Of a DNA stretch of 32,736 bases, positions 6,942 to 14,736 are shown in pieces (the first letter of the stretch is position 1; every line of letters starts with the position of its first letter). This DNA is from an uncultured Ruminococcus sp. (lineage in GTDB: Bacteria; Bacillota; Clostridia; Oscillospirales; Acutalibacteraceae), in the NCBI GenBank assembly GCA_902803035.1, contig CADCON010000009.1:1-32736 (forward strand). Direction: 5' to 3'. The notes beneath the pieces are model-generated. The model was not told the origin of the DNA and searched no databases. It was given only the letters and a program-made list of their open reading frames with translations. Made by a program: the position numbers and the translations under genes.

Positions 6942-8533
6942 TGCGCCGGATCATTTCTTTGCGCATAAAATTCAAGGGTCTTAAAAGGCGTACCAGGAAT
7001 CTTCCGATACGGGTACGCCTTTTTCTCGTGTCATTCAGCGTCATTCTGCTGTTTCTCGCCATCATCTTTTTCACCAACGCGGTGCTTCTCAAGCCCTATT
7101 ACAATTACATGAAGGAGCAGAAGCTCAAATCTACATTGCAGCAGATCGCCCGGCTGGATTTCTCCGAAACGAATGATTCGGGATATACAGGCGAAAAAAA
7201 CATCATGAAGCTCCGGTCGCTGGAGGAAACAGGCAATCTCCATATTATCATCCTCGACGAAAATCTCAATTATTTCTACTATGACAGCGAGCCGCCGGTT
7301 CATATCGACCCCTTCAAAAGATACGAAGGCGCGCGGCAGCTTTTCAACAGCATTTACCAGATTACCAAAATCAAGGGCGACGGCACACTGGATTCCCCTT
7401 CCATCAGCCACCGCCTGAATCCTGACACCGACTCCGAATTTCTCAGCCTTTACGCCATTGTCCCCTCGGGTCAAGACGGCGAATCTCCCTATTATCACGT
7501 TCTCATCAATACATCGCTGACCGCCATCGATGACGCTGTGGCGGCATTCGACGATTACGCTATCGTCCTGGGCATTTTCGGAATGATTATCAGCGGTCTG
7601 ATTTCCATCATGCTCTGCTCGCGTTTTGTGCAGCCCATCCTCAAGATCAACGAAGCCGCCAGCAGTATGGCTAAGATGGATTTCAGCGTCAAGCTGGACA
7701 TTTCTTCCCATGACGAACTCGGCGAGCTGGCGCAGAATATCAATCACCTCGCTTCCGAGCTGGAAAGCAATATCGGACAGCTCCGCGTCGCCAACGCCCA
7801 GCTCATGGAGGATATCCGCGAGAAGGAAAAAATCGACCAGATGCGCCGCGAGCTTCTCTCCAATGTGTCCCATGAATTCAAGACCCCTCTCGCCATCATC
7901 ATGGGCTATGCCGAAGGGCTTCAGCTCAACATCAACAGCGATGAGAAGGATTATTATTGCAGCGTCATCAATGACGAGGCGGTCAAGCTCAACAGCCTTG
8001 CCGCGCGGCTTCTCGACCTCGCCGAACTGGAATCCGGCGCCATCATGGATATTTCCGAATTCGATCTCTCCGGACTTGCCGAAGCGCGCCTGAAAACCCT
8101 GTCCTATATCTTCGCCGAGGAAGACATCACCGCGCAGTTCCATTCCTCCGGAGACTGCACACTTTCCGCCGATTACGGCAGAATCGAGGAGGTCATCAAC
8201 AACCTTCTCTCCAACGCGCTCCACCACACGCCCAAGGGCGGCGTTATCCGGCTGGACGTTTCCGGCGGCGGCGAAGATGTCACCTGCACGGTCTTCAATT
8301 CCGGCAGCCATATCCCGGACGACAGCATCGACCGCATCTGGGAGAGCTTCTACAAGGTGGACAAGGCCCGCACCCGCAAATACGGCGGCTCCGGACTGGG
8401 TCTGAAAATCGTCAGCTCCATTGTCAACCTCCACGGCGGCAGCTATTGCGCGGAAAATACGGATGACGGCGTGGTCTTCCGGTTCACGCTTCCCAAAAAA
8501 CGCGTTTTGTCACAGCCGGAGGACAAGCAGTAA
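6941..8533 (+). CDS. Membrane sensor histidine kinase
   Basis: A 530-residue kinase with two membrane helices (about 26-47 and 207-227) bracketing a 160-residue extracellular sensor region. A HAMP linker (about 228-280) follows, then the HisKA domain with phospho-acceptor H311 in NVSHEFKTPLAIIMGYAE, and the ATPase domain with N-box NNLLSNALHHTP and G-box GSGLGLKIV. The extracellular part is not a domain I recognise, so the signal is unknown. The architecture is like PhoR/VanS-type kinases. It overlaps its partner regulator by one base, forming a standard cognate pair. The kinase would sense an envelope or extracellular signal, which fits a possible link to the surface locus at the right of the window. 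Confidence 0.95.
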   Translation: MRRIISLRIKFKGLKRRTRNLPIRVRLFLVSFSVILLFLAIIFFTNAVLLKPYYNYMKEQKLKSTLQQIARLDFSETNDSGYTGEKNIMKLRSLEETGNLHIIILDENLNYFYYDSEPPVHIDPFKRYEGARQLFNSIYQITKIKGDGTLDSPSISHRLNPDTDSEFLSLYAIVPSGQDGESPYYHVLINTSLTAIDDAVAAFDDYAIVLGIFGMIISGLISIMLCSRFVQPILKINEAASSMAKMDFSVKLDISSHDELGELAQNINHLASELESNIGQLRVANAQLMEDIREKEKIDQMRRELLSNVSHEFKTPLAIIMGYAEGLQLNINSDEKDYYCSVINDEAVKLNSLAARLLDLAELESGAIMDISEFDLSGLAEARLKTLSYIFAEEDITAQFHSSGDCTLSADYGRIEEVINNLLSNALHHTPKGGVIRLDVSGGGEDVTCTVFNSGSHIPDDSIDRIWESFYKVDKARTRKYGGSGLGLKIVSSIVNLHGGSYCAENTDDGVVFRFTLPKKRVLSQPEDKQ

Positions 8534-8585
8534 TCGCTTTTCAATATAATTCTTCCGATTTTTGATAATTTTTAATAAAATCATC

Positions 8586-8614
8586 TTGTATTCAATTCTA
8601 TGATAGTGTATAAT
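8586..8614 (+). promoter_or_regulatory. Promoter for the PHP-ispF gene group
   Basis: TTGTAT and TATAAT are separated by 17 bp in an AT-rich gap, 68 nt upstream of the chosen start at 8682. Confidence 0.65.
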
Positions 8615-8681
8615 GATAGAAGCCAACGGATTTTTATTCCGTCGGCGTACTGACTGATTGATTTCACGGGAAGTGATTAGA

Positions 8682-9521
8682 TTGGGAGCGGACTTACATT
8701 GTCACACCAACCGTTCCGACGGCTCCGACTCTCCGGAATTCGTCATTCGTATGGCCAAGCGGCTGGGGCTTTCAGCACTTGCCATTACCGACCATGATTA
8801 TTACGCCGGTGCCTACGACGCGGAGGGGCTGGGCAGGAAATTCGGATTGCGGGTCATCAACGGCGTTGAGGTGTCCACCTTCGATAAGAAACGCGGTCAC
8901 AAGGTGCATATTCTTTGCTACAACATCAAACATACCGACGCGGTGTCGGAGCTTCTCAGGCGGATCACCAGAAACCGCGCCGAAGCCGCCTTTGCCAGTC
9001 TGGAGAAGGCGATGAAGCTCTACCCCATTACCGAGGAAATGGTCATGGACGGCGTGAGCGAATCCGGATACGTCGGCAAGCAGCACATTCTTCTTGCCCT
9101 CATGAAGGCGGGCTACGCCTCGGAGATGTACGGCGAGCTTTATCACAAGCTCTTCAACCGTCGCAACGGCACCTGCGCCGTCCCTGTCGAGCAGGTGGAT
9201 TCCCTTGAGGCGATGGAGTATCTCAGGCAGTCGGGCGGCGTCATTATCATGGCGCATCCTTCGGTCTACGGCAGCATCGACACGCTTGACGACCTCATCA
9301 GGGCGGGCATTCACGGCATCGAACTGCATCATCCCCGGAATACGCCCGAACATATGAAGGTAATTCGCCAGGCGGCCGCCGAGCACAAGCTTCTTCTCAC
9401 CGGCGGCACCGATTTCCACGGTTATTTCGTGGAGGAAAACCGACGCAATCCCCTCGGCGCGTTTACCACTACGGATGAAATGCTCAGACGCTTGGACGAA
9501 CTCAGCGCAAAGCTTCAATAA
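8682..9521 (+). CDS. PHP-domain metal-dependent phosphoesterase
   Basis: A PHP-fold hydrolase of about 280 residues. Metal ligands appear in the usual order: DLHCHTNRSDG, AITDHD, NGVEVST, HILCYN, MAHPSVY and GGTDFHG. Members of this TrpH/YciV-like group cleave phosphate from nucleotides such as 3',5'-bisphosphates or from short RNA 5' ends; the substrate here is unknown. Start choice: the frame opens at a TTG at 8658 without a ribosome site, while a TTG at 8682 has GGAAG 8 nt upstream and begins MGADLHCH, the normal family start. The unknown gene at 9546 follows closely, so both are probably co-transcribed. Confidence 0.88.
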   Translation: MGADLHCHTNRSDGSDSPEFVIRMAKRLGLSALAITDHDYYAGAYDAEGLGRKFGLRVINGVEVSTFDKKRGHKVHILCYNIKHTDAVSELLRRITRNRAEAAFASLEKAMKLYPITEEMVMDGVSESGYVGKQHILLALMKAGYASEMYGELYHKLFNRRNGTCAVPVEQVDSLEAMEYLRQSGGVIIMAHPSVYGSIDTLDDLIRAGIHGIELHHPRNTPEHMKVIRQAAAEHKLLLTGGTDFHGYFVEENRRNPLGAFTTTDEMLRRLDELSAKLQ

Positions 9522-9545
9522 ATGATTTCCATGGAGGCGATTGAT

Positions 9546-10124
9546 TTGACGAACGAATACAATGACGACAGAGACGTAAAAATATTCAGCGGTGACAGTG
9601 ACGCCGACCGGACGCCAGAGGACAGCGAATATGTCAGGCTTATCAATGAGCAGAAGGGCAGCCGCAATATCCGCCGCGCTATGCAGCTCGGCGCTTCGCT
9701 GGTAATGGAAATAGACCGCAGTATGCCGGATCTCAATTCCGGCGTCTTCGCGCTCCCTGAGGATTACGACCCCATGCTGCTTCACAGGAGTATGCTCATG
9801 GTGTTCTCCATTATTATCGGCATGGAGCAGTATATTCCCGGCAAGGCACTGGAAGGCACCGCCCTCAATGTGTTCTACGACACCCTCAAGAAGGAAGACC
9901 CCAAGCTCTACGACGATATGAGCGCAACCGGCTCCCTGACCTTCTATTATCTCGCCTACCGCCGCGAGGGAGACCCCAAGCTCCGCGTCGCGCAGGCGTT
10001 CGCCATGCTCTGCGGCGATGAGGAGAGCGAGGATCTTATTCAGGTCGGCGAAGCGATCTATCACAGATACCGCCATATGGTCAGGGATTATGTCGATGGC
10101 ATCGGCTTCGAGCCGGAGGACTGA
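9546..10124 (+). CDS. Unrecognised acidic helical protein
   Basis: A soluble protein of about 192 residues that I do not recognise. It is acidic at the N-terminus (NDDRDVKIFSGDSDAD) and otherwise predicted helical, with a hydrophobic central helix near MLMVFSIIIGMEQYI and no signal peptide. In-frame ATGs at 9522 and 9531 exist, but a perfect GGAGG sits 8 nt before a TTG at 9546, which is preferred; the upstream PHP gene also seems to use TTG. It lies between a PHP phosphoesterase and ispF, with 28 nt to the latter, so it is part of the same transcript. No function is proposed. Confidence 0.7.
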   Translation: MTNEYNDDRDVKIFSGDSDADRTPEDSEYVRLINEQKGSRNIRRAMQLGASLVMEIDRSMPDLNSGVFALPEDYDPMLLHRSMLMVFSIIIGMEQYIPGKALEGTALNVFYDTLKKEDPKLYDDMSATGSLTFYYLAYRREGDPKLRVAQAFAMLCGDEESEDLIQVGEAIYHRYRHMVRDYVDGIGFEPED

Positions 10125-10152
10125 TCTCCGTTACGGAAAGGATAATGCGGCT

Positions 10153-10620
10153 ATGAGAATCGGACACGGTTACGACGTTCACAGGCTCACCGAAGGCAGA
10201 AAGCTCATTCTCGGCGGGGTGGATATTCCATATGAAAAAGGGCTGCTGGGGCATTCCGACGCGGATGTGCTTGCCCACGCCATTTCCGACGCGCTTCTGG
10301 GGGCCGCCGCCCTCGGCGATATCGGGCATTTATTTCCCGACAGCGACGACAGATTCCTCGGTGCGGACAGCATGGCGCTTCTCGCGGAGGTATGCCGTGT
10401 CGTGCGGGAACACGGGTATGAAATCGGCAACATCGACGCCACCGTTCTCGCGCAGGCACCCAAGCTCGCCCCCCACATTCTGGCAATGCGGGAGAACATC
10501 GCCCGCGCGTGCGGGGTGGATGTGTCGCGGATCAGCGTGAAGGCGACTACCGAGGAGAAACTCGGCTTCACCGGCAGCGGTGAAGGAATGGCGGCGCACG
10601 CGGTCGCGCTGCTCATGTGA
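10153..10620 (+). CDS. ispF: 2-C-methyl-D-erythritol 2,4-cyclodiphosphate synthase
   Basis: Cyclises CDP-methylerythritol 2-phosphate, releasing CMP, in the non-mevalonate isoprenoid pathway. At 155 residues it is full length. Metal ligands D8, H10 and H42 sit in GYDVHRL and GHSDADVLAHAI, followed by GDIGHLFPD and the C-terminal KATTEEKLGFTGSGEGMAAH signature. The enzyme forms trimers in the cytoplasm. The open frame runs further upstream to 10018, but that part overlaps the previous gene and is not conserved family sequence; the ATG at 10153 gives the standard MRIGHGYDVH start with AAAGGA 10 nt before it. A hairpin terminator follows at 10653. Confidence 0.97.
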   Translation: MRIGHGYDVHRLTEGRKLILGGVDIPYEKGLLGHSDADVLAHAISDALLGAAALGDIGHLFPDSDDRFLGADSMALLAEVCRVVREHGYEIGNIDATVLAQAPKLAPHILAMRENIARACGVDVSRISVKATTEEKLGFTGSGEGMAAHAVALLM

Positions 10621-10652
10621 TTTTTGCAAAATTCCATATTCCATATAACAGC

Positions 10653-10704
10653 AAGCCGGTCATGGCATATTATGTTAAAGAGCATAATAGCCAGCCGGCT
10701 TTTT
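10653..10704 (+). terminator. Rho-independent terminator after ispF
   Basis: AAGCCGG (10653-10659) pairs with CCGGCTT (10695-10701), with further pairing inward (CATATTATG against CATAATAG), and a T run follows. It lies between ispF and the DUF3343-like gene. Confidence 0.75.
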
Positions 10705-10733
10705 GTATTTCTCATAAAAATCAAGGATGGTGA

Positions 10734-10955
10734 ATGATCATGAAAGGACAGCATTCCTCTGTCAAAGTTGGCTCCTACACCCTTGCCATGCGCGGGTGCG
10801 AGCTTCTCAGGCAAAACGGCATTTCCTGCTCATTGCGGAAAATCTCCGATCCGGGCGGAAAATACGGCTGCATCTATTCCATCGACGTGGACGGCGACGC
10901 CCTCTGGCCCGCGGAAAGAATTCTCCGTTCGTCCGGCATCATGGTGCTGCCGTGA
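10734..10955 (+). CDS. DUF3343-like small protein (putative Se/S carrier)
   Basis: A 73-residue protein with the layout of the DUF3343 family: an N-terminal strand, then TLAMRGCELLRQNGISCSL and a late YGCIYSI segment with Cys46 where the family has its conserved cysteine. These proteins are annotated as putative sulfur or selenium carriers. It sits 45 nt before a cysteine desulfurase gene, which fits a role as acceptor of the persulfide sulfur; that role is inferred from position. Start at 10734 has AAGGA 6 nt upstream; an ATG six bases later is also possible. The assignment comes from pattern recall and would need a profile search. Confidence 0.65.
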   Translation: MIMKGQHSSVKVGSYTLAMRGCELLRQNGISCSLRKISDPGGKYGCIYSIDVDGDALWPAERILRSSGIMVLP

Positions 10956-11000
10956 GAACGGCGCGGAACCGCGTCATCTGAAAAATTGGGGTGAATGGAA

Positions 11001-12161
11001 ATGATTTATCTTGACAATGCCGCGACCACATGGCCGAAGCCCAGAGGCACCGCGGCAGCCATCGCGGAGGTGCTTTCCTCACGCGGCGCCAATCCCGGAC
11101 GCGGCAGCTACCGCATGGCGGAGCTTTCGTCCGAAATCGTCTACAACTGCCGCCGCCGCGCCGCGGAATTCTTCGGGGCAAAGGCGCCGGAAAACGTGAT
11201 ATTCACGCCCTCCTGCACGCATTCCATCAATTATGTCCTCAAAGGCGTGTTATCCCCGGGCGATCATGTGATTATCTCCGATATGGAGCACAACGCCGTC
11301 ACCCGCCCGGTCACGCGGCTTGCGCGGCGCGGGGTGCAGTTCAGCGTCGCCCGCGTCCATGAAGGCGATCCGCAGGCGACTGTCGCGGAGTTCCGCAGGT
11401 GCATGAGGGTGAATACGAAGCTGATTTTCTGCACCCACGCGTCGAATGTCTTCGGCATTAAGCTGCCGGTCGAAGAAATCGGACAGCTCGCCTGCCGCAA
11501 CGGGATTCTCTTCGGCATCGACTGCGCCCAGAGCGCGGGAACGGCGCCGCTCGATCTCGGCCGCCTGAAGGCGGACTTTCTCTGTATGCCGGCGCACAAG
11601 GGGCTTTACGGTATGATGGGTCTTGGAATGCTCATCATCAACTGCGACCGCCTGCCGGAAACGGTCATCGAAGGCGGCACGGGCAGTCTTTCCGGGGTGA
11701 ACGAACAGCCCGGCTTCCTCCCCGACCGATTTGAAAGCGGCACATTGAACGTCCCCGCCATCGCCGCTCTCGGCGTGGGGCTGGATTTCATCGGCACTGT
11801 GGGGCGTCAGCGGCTGGAAGAACACGAAATGAGCCTGATTGCACGCGCTTACGACGCAATCGCCGCCATGCCGGGGTGCAGACTCTACACCTCCCGCCCG
11901 CAGCCGGAATTCCATGTGCCGCTGCTTTCCTTCAATATCGACGGCATTCCCTCCGATGAAGCGGCCGCGCGGCTCGGCGAACGTGACATTGCCGTGCGCG
12001 CGGGGCTTCACTGTGCCGGAGAAGCGCACCGCGCGATGGGAACGCAGTCGGGCGGCACCATACGCATCTGCCCGTCCGTCTTTACGTCGGCCGCGGAAAT
12101 TGACGGCTTTCTGCAGGCGGTGCAGGATATTGCCGGAGAAGCGGCCCGCCGCCAGAACTGA
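11001..12161 (+). CDS. Cysteine desulfurase (class V aminotransferase fold)
   Basis: A PLP enzyme that takes sulfur from cysteine to form an enzyme persulfide and alanine. The N-terminus IYLDNAATTWPKP is typical. PLP-binding Lys lies in PAHKGLYGMMGLG (residue 200), His in DMEHNA, Asp in GIDCAQSAG, and the catalytic cysteine in AGLHCAGEAH (residue 338). At about 386 residues it matches the IscS/SufS-related group common in Clostridia, not the housekeeping Suf operon form. The first in-frame ATG is at 10995, but GGGG is 9 nt before the ATG at 11001. No SufB/C/D or IscU gene is next to it; the small DUF3343-like protein upstream is the likely partner. Confidence 0.9.
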   Translation: MIYLDNAATTWPKPRGTAAAIAEVLSSRGANPGRGSYRMAELSSEIVYNCRRRAAEFFGAKAPENVIFTPSCTHSINYVLKGVLSPGDHVIISDMEHNAVTRPVTRLARRGVQFSVARVHEGDPQATVAEFRRCMRVNTKLIFCTHASNVFGIKLPVEEIGQLACRNGILFGIDCAQSAGTAPLDLGRLKADFLCMPAHKGLYGMMGLGMLIINCDRLPETVIEGGTGSLSGVNEQPGFLPDRFESGTLNVPAIAALGVGLDFIGTVGRQRLEEHEMSLIARAYDAIAAMPGCRLYTSRPQPEFHVPLLSFNIDGIPSDEAAARLGERDIAVRAGLHCAGEAHRAMGTQSGGTIRICPSVFTSAAEIDGFLQAVQDIAGEAARRQN

Positions 12162-12187
12162 CGGGCGCACGGACTCATTTCAGCCCG

Positions 12188-12242
12188 GACGGGCGCGCAA
12201 CAGCCAAAGCGGTCACTCCACGCGGATTGTTGCGCGCCCGTC
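12188..12242. repeat. Perfect 15-bp inverted repeat between cysteine desulfurase and ruvC
   Basis: GACGGGCGCGCAACA (12188-12202) is exactly complementary to 12228-12242, around a 25-nt loop. No T run follows on the plus strand, so it is not a classical intrinsic terminator, though it may still stop or stabilise the upstream transcript. Confidence 0.6.
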
Positions 12243-12309
12243 AATTGTCTGCTTTCCGTCTGCCACGCGTATCGCCGCTAAAATAACCGCATTATTTGAT
12301 AAAAACATA

Positions 12310-12339
12310 TTGAATTTCTCCCTGACGATGTGTTATAAT
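12310..12339 (+). promoter_or_regulatory. Promoter for ruvCAB
   Basis: TTGAAT and TATAAT are separated by 18 bp, with an extended -10 TG two bases before the TATAAT. It lies 37 nt upstream of the ruvC start. Confidence 0.7.
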
Positions 12340-12375
12340 GGTATGAATAATGATTCTGATTGCAGGGAGGGCATT

Positions 12376-12894
12376 ATGATGATTATTATGGGAATTGATC
12401 CGGGATACGCGCTGGTCGGCTTCGGCGTTGTGAAATACGAGCCGCCGAGATTCATTCCGGTGGAGTACGGTTCCATTACCACCAAGGCGTCCTGCCCCTT
12501 TGAAAGGCGGCTTGAAACCATCTTCAGACGCACCATTGAAATAATCGACAAGCGGAAGCCGGAGGCCATTGCCATTGAAAAGCTCTTTTACACCAACAAC
12601 GCCAAAACCGTCATCGGTGTGGCCGAAGCGCGCGGCGTCATTCTGCTTGCGGCACAGCTCAAGGGCGTTCCGATTTTTGAATACACACCCCTTCAGGTCA
12701 AGCAGGCTGTCACAGGCTACGGACAGGCATTAAAGCCCCAGATGCAGGAAATGACCCGCCGTCTGCTCTGCCTGAAGGAAATTCCCAGACCGGATGACAC
12801 GGCCGACGCGCTCGCCATCGCTATCTGCCACGGGCAGAACAGCACCGTCAGAAAACCCATGCCCCAAAAGACTTATTACTACCAGAAGAACTGA
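12376..12894 (+). CDS. ruvC: Crossover junction endodeoxyribonuclease RuvC
   Basis: Resolves Holliday junctions by paired nicks during recombination and repair. At 172 residues it is full length. The four acidic catalytic residues are visible: D8 in MGIDPG, E68 in AIEKLFYTNN, and D141 and D144 in PRPDDTADALAIAICH. The open frame extends back to 11839 but that part lies in the cysteine desulfurase gene and is spurious. GGAGG at 12366-12370 is 5 nt before the ATG at 12376 and 8 nt before an ATG at 12379; either may be used. It is the first gene of a ruvC-ruvA-ruvB operon, 12 nt ahead of ruvA. Confidence 0.97.
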   Translation: MMIIMGIDPGYALVGFGVVKYEPPRFIPVEYGSITTKASCPFERRLETIFRRTIEIIDKRKPEAIAIEKLFYTNNAKTVIGVAEARGVILLAAQLKGVPIFEYTPLQVKQAVTGYGQALKPQMQEMTRRLLCLKEIPRPDDTADALAIAICHGQNSTVRKPMPQKTYYYQKN

Positions 12895-12906
12895 GGATTA
12901 AAAAGA

Positions 12907-13512
12907 ATGCTATACAGTCTGACCGGCAAATACATTGCCGCTGAATCCAATTTTGTGGTGATCGAATGCGGCGGCGTGGGCTTCCGGTGCTTCACGTCCA
13001 TGTCAACCCTCACGCGGCTGCCCGCGCAGGGATCCACCGTCACCCTTTACACCTTCATGAGCGTCACGGAAAACGCCATCACGCTTTACGGCTTCTCCCA
13101 GAAGACCGAGCTGAGCTGCTTCAGAATGCTGATTTCCGTGTCGGGCATCGGTCCGAAGGCGGCGATTTCCATTCTCTCCACCCTCACCCCTGAGGACGTC
13201 GCCCTCGCTGTCGGTTCCGGCGATTACAAGGCCATCACCCGCGCGAACGGCGTCGGGCCGAAAATCGCCCAGCGCGTCGTGCTGGAGCTGAAGGACAAGT
13301 TCAAGAGCATGGGCGCGCCCGCCGATTCGCCCCAAGGGGCAAAGGGCGGGGCTTCTCTCTCTCCCGGCAATGCAGCCGCCGCGATCAATGCCTTGATGGT
13401 GCTGGGCTGCCAGTCCTCCGAAGCTGCCAGACTGGTCGCGGGACTGGATCCCTCCCTCCCCACTGAGGAGCTGATCCGGCTCGCCCTCATCGAAATGGCC
13501 AAAGGAATGTAG
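12907..13512 (+). CDS. ruvA: Holliday junction branch migration protein RuvA
   Basis: Binds four-way DNA junctions as a tetramer and loads the RuvB motors. At 201 residues it has normal length. The N-terminal OB domain begins MLYSLTGKYIAAESN. The helix-hairpin-helix region holds ISVSGIGPKAAISILS and ITRANGVGPKIAQRVVLELK, and domain III (about 150-201) has the ALMVLGCQSSEA helix that contacts RuvB. The linker before domain III is Gly/Ser/Pro-rich. It is 12 nt after ruvC and 51 nt before ruvB in the same transcript. Confidence 0.97.
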   Translation: MLYSLTGKYIAAESNFVVIECGGVGFRCFTSMSTLTRLPAQGSTVTLYTFMSVTENAITLYGFSQKTELSCFRMLISVSGIGPKAAISILSTLTPEDVALAVGSGDYKAITRANGVGPKIAQRVVLELKDKFKSMGAPADSPQGAKGGASLSPGNAAAAINALMVLGCQSSEAARLVAGLDPSLPTEELIRLALIEMAKGM

Positions 13513-13563
13513 CGCGCGGCTTCTTCCGGATTTTCCACAAGGCTGTGCGAATGACGATTGAAG

Positions 13564-14700
13564 ATGAAAGACAGGAAAATGAAAAAGAAAAACAACAACT
13601 ATCCCGACAGCGAAATCCGTTCAGTATCGTTTGATGAAACGGACAGCAGCTACTATGACGACGACTCGGATTTTGAAAACCGCATTGTCGCCCCTGAATA
13701 CAATCCTGAGGACGCGGAAACCGACAATCCCCTGCGTCCCCGGACACTCGACGCCTACATCGGGCAGGAAACCGTCAAGCAGAATCTTTCGGTCTATATC
13801 AGCGCGGCTCTCGCGCGGCACGAAACCCTCGACCACTGTCTGCTCTACGGCCCTCCGGGTCTGGGAAAAACCACCCTCGCCGGCATTATCGCCCACGAGA
13901 TGGGCGTGGGGCTGCGTATTACCTCCGGCCCCGCCATCGAACGCCCCGGCGATCTGGCCGCGCTTCTCAGCTCGCTCAATCCCGGCGACGTTCTCTTTAT
14001 CGACGAGATTCACCGCCTTTCGCGCACGGTGGAAGAAATTCTCTACCCGGCAATGGAGGACTTCGCCATCGACATCATGACCGGCAAGGGTCAGGGCGCG
14101 ATGAGCTATCATCTCCCGCTGCCGAAATTCACCCTTGTGGGGGCAACCACCCGCGCGGGACAGCTCTCCGCTCCCCTGCGCGACCGCTTCGGCGTTGTGC
14201 TGCGTCTGGAATTGTACACCCCTGAGCAGCTCGCCGACATCGTGGAACGCTCCGCCGGCATTCTCGGCATCGCCATCGACCGCGAGGGCGCGCTGGAGCT
14301 TGCTTCCCGTTCAAGGGGTACCCCCCGCATCGCCAACCGCCTTCTCCGCCGCGTCCGCGATTTCGCGCAGGTCATCGGCGACGGCGTCATCACCTGCGAC
14401 GTCGCCCGCATGGCGCTTGACCGTCAGGAAATTGACGAGCTGGGACTTGACAAGATCGACCGGCTGCTTCTCTCCGGCATCATTCAATTCTACGGCGGCG
14501 GACCTGTGGGTCTGGAAACCATCGCCGCCGCTATCGGTGAGGAAGCCGTGACCATCGAGGACGTCTATGAGCCTTATCTCATGCAGATCGGCTTTCTGGC
14601 GCGCACCCCCCGCGGACGCTGCGTCACCGACGCCGCCTATGCCCATCTCGGCCTTACTCCGCCTTCCCAGGCGGGCGGACAGCAGTCGCTCTTCAACTGA
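13564..14700 (+). CDS. ruvB: Holliday junction branch migration helicase RuvB
   Basis: AAA+ motor that drives branch migration with RuvA. Walker A GPPGLGKTT is at 96-104, Walker B ends in FIDEIHR (D147, E148), sensor 1 is GATTRAGQLSAPLRDRFG, and the C-terminal winged helix includes GLETIAAAIGEE and GFLARTPRGR. At 378 residues it is about 35-45 longer than usual. The excess is an N-terminal tail of about 50 residues that is first very basic (KDRKMKKKNN) and then acidic and Tyr-rich, of unknown role. The frame also opens at a TTG at 13558; the ATG at 13564 is preferred, although neither has a strong ribosome site. Confidence 0.96.
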   Translation: MKDRKMKKKNNNYPDSEIRSVSFDETDSSYYDDDSDFENRIVAPEYNPEDAETDNPLRPRTLDAYIGQETVKQNLSVYISAALARHETLDHCLLYGPPGLGKTTLAGIIAHEMGVGLRITSGPAIERPGDLAALLSSLNPGDVLFIDEIHRLSRTVEEILYPAMEDFAIDIMTGKGQGAMSYHLPLPKFTLVGATTRAGQLSAPLRDRFGVVLRLELYTPEQLADIVERSAGILGIAIDREGALELASRSRGTPRIANRLLRRVRDFAQVIGDGVITCDVARMALDRQEIDELGLDKIDRLLLSGIIQFYGGGPVGLETIAAAIGEEAVTIEDVYEPYLMQIGFLARTPRGRCVTDAAYAHLGLTPPSQAGGQQSLFN

Positions 14701-14736
14701 ATTCTTTGCATATTATGGAAGGGAATGTATATATAA

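Noticed and set aside
7031..8434. 467-residue open frame antisense to the sensor kinase
   Set aside because: The sense strand encodes a complete histidine kinase with all motifs; the antisense frame reflects GC-rich codon use.
8772..10076. 434-residue open frame antisense to the PHP and unknown genes
   Set aside because: The PHP metal-binding motifs are on the sense strand, and the antisense product has no recognisable family features.
11839..12375. N-terminal extension of RuvC by about 179 residues
   Set aside because: It overlaps the cysteine desulfurase gene, and RuvC has a strong ribosome site and standard start at 12376.
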